From Bacteroidales bacterium UBA3653 (lineage in GTDB: Bacteria; Bacteroidota; Bacteroidia; Bacteroidales; Paludibacteraceae): DNA of 64,000 nt. The stretch covers positions 339,347 to 403,346 of the forward strand of contig DFKE01000012.1 in assembly GCA_002373505.1 (NCBI GenBank), given 5' to 3'. The translations under genes were made by a program, and so were the position numbers. Positions 57,479-64,000 of the stretch are shown here, in pieces. The notes beneath the pieces are model-generated. The model had not been told where the DNA came from and did not search any database. It worked only from the letters and a program-made list of their open reading frames with translations. The number at the start of each line of letters is the position of its first letter. The first letter of the stretch is position 1.

Positions 57479-58555
57479 AATGTCCGTCAACACCTCTTTG
57501 ATGTCGAGTCCTGCTGCGCGCACCTGCTGCGGGATGAAACTGGTAGCGGTCATACCCGGAGTGGTGTTCACTTCCAGCAGGTTGATCTGAATCTTGCTCA
57601 TGTCTTCAACCGGATCGACATAGTCCTCGGTATTGCGCATACCTGTGATGATCCAGTCTACGCGGATGATGCCGCTGGCTCCGATGATGTCGTAGATACG
57701 CAGGGTCTCTGCTTGGATCTTGTCGCGGAGAACATCGGGGATACGGGCTGGCGTAATCTCGTCCACTTGGCCTTTGTATTTGGCGTCGTAGTCGAAGAAC
57801 TCATTCTTGGTCACCACTTCGGTAATAGGAAACGCTACGGCTTTGTCTTTGGTCTTATAGACGCCGCAGGTCACTTCCGTTCCCTTCATGTATGCCTCGC
57901 AGATCACTTCGTCGCCCTCTTGGAATGCGCGATTGATAGCCGGAATAACATCCTCCTCCGTCTTCACTTTCGTGCAGCCGAAGGAAGAGCCGCCTACGTT
58001 GCTCTTGATGAAACAGGGCAGACCTACTTTGTTGATGATAGCCTTGGCGTCCCATTCCTCTGAATCGGTCTGTGTTCTGTACTCTGTATTCTGTACTCCC
58101 TTCCGTAGCAATACACTCTTGGCGATGTTAAATCCGAAGGGCGCAAGATAGTGGTTGCAGGTGTATTTGTTGAACGTAAGCGCGGCGGCGAGTACGTTGC
58201 AGCACGAATACGGTATGCGCATCATCTCCAGATAGCCTTGGAGCAGTCCGTTCTCTCCCGGGGTTCCATGAATGGTGATATACGCGAAATCGAAGGTATG
58301 CTTCACGCCCCCGCGCGTAAAAGAAAAATCATTCTTGTCTATAGGACAAGTCTCACTGGATGCGAAGTATTCCTCTACTCCCTTCCCTTTAGGAAGGGGG
58401 TGGGGGTAGGCTACCCATTCTCTGCCGTGCAACCGCACGATTGTGATGTTGTACCGCTCCTTGTCCATGAAGGAGTACAAACCGGCTGCGGAACGGAGCG
58501 ACACGTCATGTTCGCTGCTGTCGCCTCCCGCGATTATGGCTATATTTCTTTTCAT
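57467..58555 (-). CDS. ddl: D-alanine-D-alanine ligase
   Basis: 362 aa. ATP-grasp ligase with IAIIAGGDSSEHDVSLRSA, GTPGENGLLQGYLEMMRIPY, PCFIKSNVGGSSFGCTKV, EAYMKGTEVTCGVY and NLLEVNTTPGMTATSF. Joins two D-alanines for peptidoglycan. Two in-frame insertions: PHPLPKGKG (G-rich hairpin) and VQNTEYRTQTDSEEW (heptad array), both in loops. Promoter at 58581. Confidence 0.95.
   Translation of the reverse strand: MKRNIAIIAGGDSSEHDVSLRSAAGLYSFMDKERYNITIVRLHGREWVAYPHPLPKGKGVEEYFASSETCPIDKNDFSFTRGGVKHTFDFAYITIHGTPGENGLLQGYLEMMRIPYSCCNVLAAALTFNKYTCNHYLAPFGFNIAKSVLLRKGVQNTEYRTQTDSEEWDAKAIINKVGLPCFIKSNVGGSSFGCTKVKTEEDVIPAINRAFQEGDEVICEAYMKGTEVTCGVYKTKDKAVAFPITEVVTKNEFFDYDAKYKGQVDEITPARIPDVLRDKIQAETLRIYDIIGASGIIRVDWIITGMRNTEDYVDPVEDMSKIQINLLEVNTTPGMTATSFIPQQVRAAGLDIKEVLTDIIEN
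58070..58098. repeat. heptad array, TCTGTAN type, inside ddl
   Basis: TCTGTGT, TCTGTAC, TCTGTAT, TCTGTAC; encodes NTEYRTQTD. Confidence 0.88.
58378..58412. repeat. G-rich hairpin repeat inside ddl
   Basis: CCCTTCCC / GGAAGGG with GGGGTGGGGGT flank; encodes AYPHPLPKGKGV in frame. Confidence 0.7.
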
Positions 58556-58580
58556 TTGAATGCAAAAACTAAAAACCTTG

Positions 58581-58613
58581 CAAATTTACGACTTTTTTCT
58601 GATATATGCAAAT
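58581..58613 (-). promoter_or_regulatory. ddl promoter
   Basis: -33 TTGCATATA and -7 TAAATTTG. Confidence 0.78.
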
Positions 58614-58643
58614 AAAAATCGAAAAAATTGTGTCTGGAAACAG

Positions 58644-58669
58644 AAAAATCGCCCCGAAGAACGATTTTT
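58644..58669. terminator. terminator after the 608-aa secreted protein gene
   Basis: Perfect stem AAAAATCG / CGATTTTT with 10-base loop, usable in both directions. Confidence 0.75.
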
Positions 58670-58736
58670 CCCGGTCTTTGCATCTGTTACCTATCGGTAA
58701 GGTCGCGGCCACATCGTGGTCTTGTCGCGTGAACTT

Positions 58737-58769
58737 TTACGACTCATTTACGACTCAATTACGAGTTCT
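58737..58769. repeat. 11-base tandem repeat, three units
   Basis: TTTACGACTCA, TTTACGACTCA, ATTACGAGTTC just after the stop codon of the 608-aa gene. Confidence 0.75.
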
Positions 58770-60595
58770 CATTTTACCCGCTGTCCCTGAATGGTGTAGA
58801 TTTTCTCTCCGCGGAGAATAAGAATCTGCCCGTCCGAAAGAATCAGTTTGGAAACCTTTCCCTGGTTCTCCTTTGAGGGGGAAGGGGTATTGTCGATAGC
58901 ATCTTTCCTGTTCGGGTAACTGAAAGTACCGTAAATTCCATATCCCCAGTCCGGATTCGTCAGAATGAGCGAATAAGTTCCTTCTTCGGTAAGAGTTATA
59001 TTTATCTCGTTTTGAAAACTCTGCGGTGTTTGGGCCTGCGGTACGCGGTAAGGAGCCGAGGCGGCATCTGAGGAAGTATTTGTCAGCTGGTAAAGGATTG
59101 TCTCGCCGGATGATTCTTTGATGGTCAGTTCGTCGCCTTTTAACGTCACTACCACTTGGTTCGGATCCACAGGATCAACGGTTGAAGAACCTGGGTCATC
59201 GCCCGTGAAAGTATAGAGAGGAATGGTGTCCGAAGGAGCAAATGGGTCATAATTGTACTCGCAACCATACTGCTCGCCCATAGTAGACGTATAAACCTGC
59301 TCGCCGTTTTTGTAGGCGCAGAGGACAAACTGCCCGCAACTACATGCGCAGCCCGGTCCAGGGCAAACTTGCCCTGCAGGTCCATCCGACAAGCCGACAC
59401 CTTCTGTCCAATAGATAGTCCAAGGTATTATATGTTCTCCGTCGCTATCTGAAAGAATATATTCCACTTCGATGGTAAATACTCTTGGCGTTTCATTGGA
59501 AATACTGAGTACTGTTGCATTATAGCCGTTCGGGCATCGTTCAGGATCTCCGCCGTACCACAGATTAGTCAATCTATCCCCCACTTTGGCATTGAAGTTA
59601 TAGAGCAGGTACTCATGTGCGCTTCCTGCCGGAATATAATAAATAACACCGGACATGCCTTCCCGCATAGCCCCTTTATATTTACTGTCTTCTATTAGTT
59701 TGACGTAATGTTGCGCCTCGATAATGGTGTCCGCACCAAGGACGGCTTTGACGGTATGAATTGTCTCCATGGGCCCGGTTGAATTGGAAATTTTCGCGAT
59801 GTTCCACTCGTCGCAGAGGGAGGGGAGTTTGTCGTTCTGCGCGTAAGTGTTTCGTCTCAAGTATTGGTAATAGAAACTAGGTCCTTCATCGCCTCCGTTG
59901 GCGGCATACATCCATTCTATTTCATTTTCTGTCAATTTATAAATCGTAACAGGCGTTGGAATACCTTCTCCTACAGGATCGGAAGAAGAAAACATGCCTT
60001 CCGCAGTAAGTAGCCATGTGCCATTCTCTTTCTTATCTATGGAGTATGGTACGATGTCGGAATAATGCGCATACCCGGATGCTTGGTCTAAGACGACTTT
60101 ATAAATAGAATTATTTTCTATAATGTAATTTGTATTATTCACATCATGCGTGGAGAACCATCTTGTGCCGGCATCACCGGTAGGTGTTGACACGGTCTCT
60201 TTGTAAACTTCCCATTCTCCGGTTAACTGTGTAATGTCTGTTTCCGGAAAAAAGATATGTGTGACATGTATAAAGTCGTAGTGTCCTTCAAGATAGTGAT
60301 TTCCTTCTATTATGGCAAAAGATCCGGTAGAAATGGTGTCAAGGATGGCAAGCACTTGCGGGTCGTCGCTTACCAAATAATAGTGTCCCCCGGATGCTAA
60401 CACAATGGTTAGACATGGCGGACATGGCTCGGTCTCATCTACACAGGGAAAAATATCCGTTTGGAAAGTTCCGCCAATACGAATGGGTTGTTCGGTACTT
60501 GTCTGTGCTGCCGGCATACACCAGTTGCTTGCCTCGTTGGTCATCCACACGCTGCTTGCTATTGCAAGCACAAGCGTAAAAATCATCTTTCTCAT
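58769..60595 (-). CDS. secreted protein with IENT-type tail, coupled to its regulator
   Basis: 608 aa from ATG at 60595; the longer ORF runs inside the regulator gene. Signal peptide (MIFTLVLAIASSVWMTNEA), then a beta-rich mature part with lipocalin-like segments (ITQLTGEWEVYKETV, IYKLTENEIEWMYA), a central Cys-rich stretch (CPGPGCACSCGQFVLC), and a tail IDNTPSPSKENQGKVSKLILSDGQILILRGEKIY with a G-rich hairpin inserted before it. Its ATG overlaps the regulator stop by 4 bases (ATGA). Function unknown. Confidence 0.72.
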   Translation of the reverse strand: MRKMIFTLVLAIASSVWMTNEASNWCMPAAQTSTEQPIRIGGTFQTDIFPCVDETEPCPPCLTIVLASGGHYYLVSDDPQVLAILDTISTGSFAIIEGNHYLEGHYDFIHVTHIFFPETDITQLTGEWEVYKETVSTPTGDAGTRWFSTHDVNNTNYIIENNSIYKVVLDQASGYAHYSDIVPYSIDKKENGTWLLTAEGMFSSSDPVGEGIPTPVTIYKLTENEIEWMYAANGGDEGPSFYYQYLRRNTYAQNDKLPSLCDEWNIAKISNSTGPMETIHTVKAVLGADTIIEAQHYVKLIEDSKYKGAMREGMSGVIYYIPAGSAHEYLLYNFNAKVGDRLTNLWYGGDPERCPNGYNATVLSISNETPRVFTIEVEYILSDSDGEHIIPWTIYWTEGVGLSDGPAGQVCPGPGCACSCGQFVLCAYKNGEQVYTSTMGEQYGCEYNYDPFAPSDTIPLYTFTGDDPGSSTVDPVDPNQVVVTLKGDELTIKESSGETILYQLTNTSSDAASAPYRVPQAQTPQSFQNEINITLTEEGTYSLILTNPDWGYGIYGTFSYPNRKDAIDNTPSPSKENQGKVSKLILSDGQILILRGEKIYTIQGQRVK

Positions 60596-61803
60596 AGTAT
60601 AGCTGTTTTTAGTAATTTCTCTTGTAATTGCCCGCCGGAGACGCCTAACTTTTTTGCCGTCAGGTCTTTCAACTTGCCGATACTCTTTGGTGAACAGTTG
60701 AGAATTTCGGCTGTTTCTTTGTGGCTCAAACCGATGAGCACGAGCACGCAAATACGTACGTCTTGTTCGTTCAAACCGAATGCCTGCAGTTTGGTGGTTA
60801 TTGCATTTAATCGCTTGTCCGACTGTGCGCAAAAAGCTGTGAAATCATCCCATGCGAGTTCGTTCCGGAGGTCTTTGGTTTCCCTCAACAGGCGGATATT
60901 TTGGCTCAAATCCAACTGCCGTGTCTGCTTAAACTGTTTCTCCTCCGTCCGCAGCAAGCGTTGCCTATTCGCAATAAAGGCTCCCCATACCAATATACCT
61001 GTTCCCAAGGCGATGAATAGTATAATCATCCATGGCGAGAAATGCTCTTCGGGGGTCCATCCCTGTTTTAATATCTCCACGGCTTTTGTCAGTTCCCCGT
61101 GCCGCTCTTTAATCGCTTTTTGCACGTCCGCACGCTGCGAAGAGAGGGAGCGCAACGTCTCTTTGTCCGCCGAAAGGTCATTGTGTGTCAGGATATAATA
61201 GAGATCGTCCAGATAAAAGAGATTGGTCGTCCGTGGCAGCAAAAGCCGTGCATAGTATGCCGCTGAGTCGTCTGTATGTAAAAAGGAATGCGCTTGCGCG
61301 CGAAGCATCAGTTGGTAGTCCGAAGCATTCAGAGGAGAGGTATAATAAAGCACCGAGTCATATTCTTTGGCGAAGAAACAAGCTGCGGCTCTGGTCTCCA
61401 TGATTTTGTCAGTCAAGGGCGGGAGCGGATAGCAATGTACGGCATAGTCGATGAGTAGTAGCGCACTGTCTTTATGCACCATCGCCGCTTGCTCCCACGC
61501 CATATTATTGAGCGCATATGCATATGAAAGCGAATCGCCGGCTTTTTGGAAATGCAGAGCGGAAACAGAATATACATCAAACGCCGTTTCATGGTCGTTT
61601 GCCTGACGACACATGTTCGCCATATTCGAATAAACCCGTCCTAAAAGCATTTCGTCATCCGTGCCGCTTTGCACAGCCTGAATAAAGACCTGCATCGCCT
61701 CTACGGGTTTGCCTTCCTCGCGGAGTGTTTTGCCTTCCTCGTACAGAGCGACCGGATTGCTCTGTAGCAGAACAGATAATATGATAGATAAGAAAGTGAA
61801 CAT
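60592..61803 (-). CDS. membrane regulator with TPR repeats and LuxR-like HTH
   Basis: 403 aa from ATG at 61803. Signal-like N-terminus, TPR-like helical repeats (residues 20-240; ALYEEGKTLREEGKPVEAMQVFIQAV), one TM helix (WMIILFIALGTGILVWGAFIA), a coiled segment and a C-terminal LuxR-type HTH (VRICVLVLIGLSHKETAEILNCSPKSIGKLKD). Couples an envelope sensor to DNA binding. Directly regulates or reports on the secreted partner, by ATGA coupling; inferred. Confidence 0.85.
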   Translation of the reverse strand: MFTFLSIILSVLLQSNPVALYEEGKTLREEGKPVEAMQVFIQAVQSGTDDEMLLGRVYSNMANMCRQANDHETAFDVYSVSALHFQKAGDSLSYAYALNNMAWEQAAMVHKDSALLLIDYAVHCYPLPPLTDKIMETRAAACFFAKEYDSVLYYTSPLNASDYQLMLRAQAHSFLHTDDSAAYYARLLLPRTTNLFYLDDLYYILTHNDLSADKETLRSLSSQRADVQKAIKERHGELTKAVEILKQGWTPEEHFSPWMIILFIALGTGILVWGAFIANRQRLLRTEEKQFKQTRQLDLSQNIRLLRETKDLRNELAWDDFTAFCAQSDKRLNAITTKLQAFGLNEQDVRICVLVLIGLSHKETAEILNCSPKSIGKLKDLTAKKLGVSGGQLQEKLLKTAIL

Positions 61804-61823
61804 GGTGTTTCTCAAATCCGGTA

Positions 61824-61855
61824 CAAAATTACTGCTTTTTTCTGAACTATGCAAG
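61824..61855 (-). promoter_or_regulatory. promoter of the TPR/LuxR-like regulator gene
   Basis: -33 CTTGCATA and -7 TAATTTTG; leader about 15 bases. Confidence 0.8.
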
Positions 61856-61937
61856 AAAAAGACTTTGAAAAAAGAAAACTGTAAAACGTTTGTTTTCAGT
61901 ATATTACTATTCTGGTTGTTTGAAAACGTCCGTTTGG

Positions 61938-62702
61938 CTATTCAAAAGAGAGGTATGGGGCGATGCGGAGAAGGTCGGAATCGGTCAGTTCGGGTAGCGA
62001 AGAGAGTTCGTCTATATCTGTGAGACGGACACGTTTCCTGCGAAGAACATATATAGCCTTCGCCTGCTCGTACCGCAAGTACGGATGTCGCGCCAGCTCC
62101 GAGGCGGAGAGGGTGTTGACCGGGAGAAGTTGTATATCGCGGCTGTCCGCTGTGAAATGGCGGAGAAGAGTGTCTAAAGAGAGTTTTGCGAATGGCTCAT
62201 CGGTTAGTTGAGAGGGACTGTAATAACCGCCCAAGGCTTCGCGGTACTGCACAATGCGCAGCGCCGTATAACGCCCGATACCGCGGATGAATTGCAGTTC
62301 CGTCGTGTCGCAATGGTTAAGGTCGAGAATAGTATCTTTTTTGATGGAACGGACAAAATGAATGCCTACTGAATCCTTCCAAAGGGAGTCGGCTTTTCGC
62401 ACGGAGTCATACCAATGTTCCAGTTCCGCTTTATATTCCGCATGGCGGGCATCCAGCGCACGCTTGACAGAGTCATAACGCGCTTCGCGTGCCTCTTTCC
62501 ACTGCACATAGCGCATGGAGTCTGCCTGACGGATGGAGTCTTTGCGTTCGGCCCAGGATTTTTTGGTTGGCTTAGCCTCAGGAGTTGGTTGTGGAGTACC
62601 GGTGATAGCGAAGAAAAGCCAGATACCCAGAGCGATAGCAAAGAGAATCACAGCACCAACTCGCTGCTCCCCCGCCAGAATATGTCGGTCGCGTTTAGCC
62701 AT
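61938..62702 (-). CDS. helix-hairpin-helix (ComEA-like) membrane-anchored protein
   Basis: 254 aa. TM near residues 16-36 (VGAVILFAIALGIWLFFAIT), a charged coiled-coil (residues 50-115, KDSIRQADSMRYVQWKEAREARYDSVKRALD), then HhH motifs (DLNHCDTTELQFIRGIGRYTALRIVQYREALGGYYS and LPVNTLSASELARHPYLRYEQAKAIYVLRRK). ComEA-type DNA-binding fold. Overlaps xseA by 8 bases. Confidence 0.9.
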   Translation of the reverse strand: MAKRDRHILAGEQRVGAVILFAIALGIWLFFAITGTPQPTPEAKPTKKSWAERKDSIRQADSMRYVQWKEAREARYDSVKRALDARHAEYKAELEHWYDSVRKADSLWKDSVGIHFVRSIKKDTILDLNHCDTTELQFIRGIGRYTALRIVQYREALGGYYSPSQLTDEPFAKLSLDTLLRHFTADSRDIQLLPVNTLSASELARHPYLRYEQAKAIYVLRRKRVRLTDIDELSSLPELTDSDLLRIAPYLSFE

Positions 62703-63801
62703 GGATGGGAGTGAGGTCTATCGATCCGTCGGAGAGGTGCGAAGTGACGATGTCGCCCGGTTGTATATCTGCTATAGAGCGGACGATTTTTCCGTTCCTC
62801 GTCAGCAGACTGTATCCCATGCGATAGATACGTTCGGGATTGCACGCAGTGAGGCGTTGCTCCAGCAGTTCGATCCGATGCCGGCGAATGAGAATCTGTT
62901 TTTCTGCCGTTCCGGCTAACCGTAGGAAGAGGTTCTCTATCCGTGCAGCCTGCTCGTCCAGGCGGTGGATGAGCCATTCCGCTACAGCGGTAGGGGTCTT
63001 GAGTGATTCATGAGCCACAAGGTCTAAGATAGAGATGTCCCGGGTGTGCCCGATGCCGGAGATAACAGGCAGTTCGAACTGGGCACAGACGGCGCAGAGG
63101 GTATAGTTGTCGAAACAAGAGAGATCAGTTGTAGCGCCACCGCCGCGGATGATGACGACGCAGTCGAAGCCATTGGCCATTTGTTCATTTGCTCGGACTG
63201 TTTCATCCAAAGCGGCGAGGATGGATTTCTCGGCGGTCTCGCCTTGCATGGTGGCGGCAAAAAGTGTGGTCTCAAAATGATAGGGCGAGGCATCCAGTTG
63301 GTGTTTGAAATCTTCGTAGCCGGCTGCCTGTGGCGATGAGATAACCGCTATACGGCGTATGAGTGTAGGGAGGGGCAACAACTGCTGCGCATCGAGTAGT
63401 CCGTCGACTTTCAGTTGGGCTATCGTCTGCTGACGACGGCGCGCAATGTCGCCGATCGTATAAGAGGGATCAATACCGATAATAGAGAGGCTGAGGCCGT
63501 ATACGGCATGCCATTGAATCTCGACTTCCACTAAAACCGACATGCCGGGTTGCAGAACTTGACCTGTCTCGGACTCGAAATATGCCAGAAGCATCTCTTT
63601 GTTTCCGGCCCAGCAGGTAGCCCGCATCTTGGCGCTACCGCGTCCTCTGGAAGAGGGGGCATCCACTAGTTCCAGGTACATGTGTCCGCCCCGTTCGGAG
63701 AGGGAGGAGATCTCGGCTTTTACCCAGTACGACGGAGCAAGCGATTCTTCCAGCGCTTCGCCGATAAGGCCGCATAGTTCCGTGAGAGTTAATGGCGCCA
63801 T
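62695..63801 (-). CDS. xseA: exodeoxyribonuclease VII large subunit
   Basis: 368 aa. N-terminal OB-fold (LTLTELCGLIGEALEESLAPSYWVKAEISSLSERGGHMYLELVD), then the catalytic domain with RIAVISSPQAAGYEDFKHQL, VVIIRGGGATTDLSCFDNY and PVISGIGHTRDISILD. Ends earlier than the long-helix forms. With XseB it degrades single-stranded DNA; xseB is not in the window. Overlaps the next gene upstream by 13 bases. Confidence 0.93.
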   Translation of the reverse strand: MAPLTLTELCGLIGEALEESLAPSYWVKAEISSLSERGGHMYLELVDAPSSRGRGSAKMRATCWAGNKEMLLAYFESETGQVLQPGMSVLVEVEIQWHAVYGLSLSIIGIDPSYTIGDIARRRQQTIAQLKVDGLLDAQQLLPLPTLIRRIAVISSPQAAGYEDFKHQLDASPYHFETTLFAATMQGETAEKSILAALDETVRANEQMANGFDCVVIIRGGGATTDLSCFDNYTLCAVCAQFELPVISGIGHTRDISILDLVAHESLKTPTAVAEWLIHRLDEQAARIENLFLRLAGTAEKQILIRRHRIELLEQRLTACNPERIYRMGYSLLTRNGKIVRSIADIQPGDIVTSHLSDGSIDLTPIHG

Positions 63802-64000
63802 GGGTCGCAGAGGATACAGTGTTCTTCCGGCTGGAAACCGAAGAGGAAGGTGACGCGGACGCCGACAAAGAGGTTGCGGGTCCAGAAACGTTTGGCATCC
63901 TCCGTGGAGAAGATATGATCCATCCGGTAGGTGGAGAAATCATAGATCGTCTCCGTGGGGAGATGGTAGAACGCACCTTTGGTTCCCGGGCAGATATTGA
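63789..64000 (-). CDS. C-terminal end of an outer-membrane or secreted protein (partial)
   Basis: Only the end is in the window: 69 complete codons to a stop at 63789. Visible sequence: GTKGAFYHLPTETIYDFSTY, then RMDHIFSTEDAKRFWTRN and LFVGVRVTFLFGFQPEEHCILCDPWRH. The strand LFVGVRVTFLFGF is typical of the last strand of an outer-membrane barrel, but it is followed by 13 extra residues with a CxxC. The 5' end lies outside. Overlaps xseA by 13 bases. Confidence 0.6.
   Translation of the reverse strand, partial: NICPGTKGAFYHLPTETIYDFSTYRMDHIFSTEDAKRFWTRNLFVGVRVTFLFGFQPEEHCILCDPWRH

Noticed and set aside
56885..58063. Plus-strand ORF of 392 codons opposite the prenyl synthase and ddl
   Set aside because: Shadow of two conserved genes on the other strand.
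63635..63976. 113-codon minus-strand ORF
   Set aside because: Frame-shifted reading of the partial outer-membrane gene and xseA; its sequence is R/S-rich as shadows usually are.

Overview
The window looks like a chromosome segment of an uncultured Bacteroidales bacterium. The protein repertoire fits: a DUF6175 protein, a DUF6242 protein, a DUF5686 protein, a GGGtGRT/NifU-like pair, BspA-type leucine-rich repeats and a type IX secretion-like C-terminal domain. The promoters fit too. At least 14 intergenic regions carry the Bacteroidetes -7 box TAnnTTTG, usually with a -33 box close to TTGCATAT. Most genes are on the minus strand; the main plus-strand block is 34.4-44.5 kb.

Layout. 0-4 kb: housekeeping genes (S4 RNA-binding protein, four-helix bundle protein, pth, L25, tRNA-Gln, tyrS). 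4-18.7 kb: an accessory region of secreted or surface proteins (lipocalin-like lipoproteins, a BspA-type LRR protein, a large secreted protein paired with a T9SS-type tail protein), a DUF3987 locus, a DUF4143-type ATPase and an AraC-family membrane regulator. 19.9-25.6 kb: a five-gene run of exported proteins and two tandem outer-membrane proteins. 25.6-27.4 kb: the GGGtGRT/NifU-like pair. 27.4-30.5 kb: small hypothetical genes and a toxin-antitoxin-like pair. 30.5-34.3 kb: a GH10-like hydrolase, recF and an NtrC-type regulator. 34.4-44.5 kb (plus): a secreted protein, tetR, an RND efflux operon, a PII-like protein, an ABC ATPase and ruvB. 44.5-50.4 kb: pspC and the compact rpmH-rbfA-ftsX-like-lipoprotein-xerD-DUF5686 operon. 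50.4-64 kb: recO, a phosphoesterase, DUF3127, pgk, DUF6242, a 5-formyl-THF cyclo-ligase, a prenyl synthase, ddl, a secreted protein with its TPR/LuxR-like regulator, an HHH protein, xseA and the end of an outer-membrane protein.

Two patterns are not explained by ordinary annotation. First, more than 25 short arrays of degenerate 7-, 8- or 11-base units, very often exactly four units long, sit at gene edges and also inside coding regions. There they encode extra loops in conserved enzymes (RecF, the NtrC-like receiver, Ddl, the prenyl synthase, the GH10-like hydrolase), signal-peptide cores and C-terminal tails. Second, four promoters of secreted-protein genes share one ~70 bp cassette with a 15-bp direct repeat spaced exactly 21 bp. 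It lacks a normal -33 box, and an AraC-family regulator gene adjoins one copy. This suggests a local surface-protein regulon.

Functions of the secreted proteins are mostly unknown. All family names are from recognition of the sequence, not from a database search.
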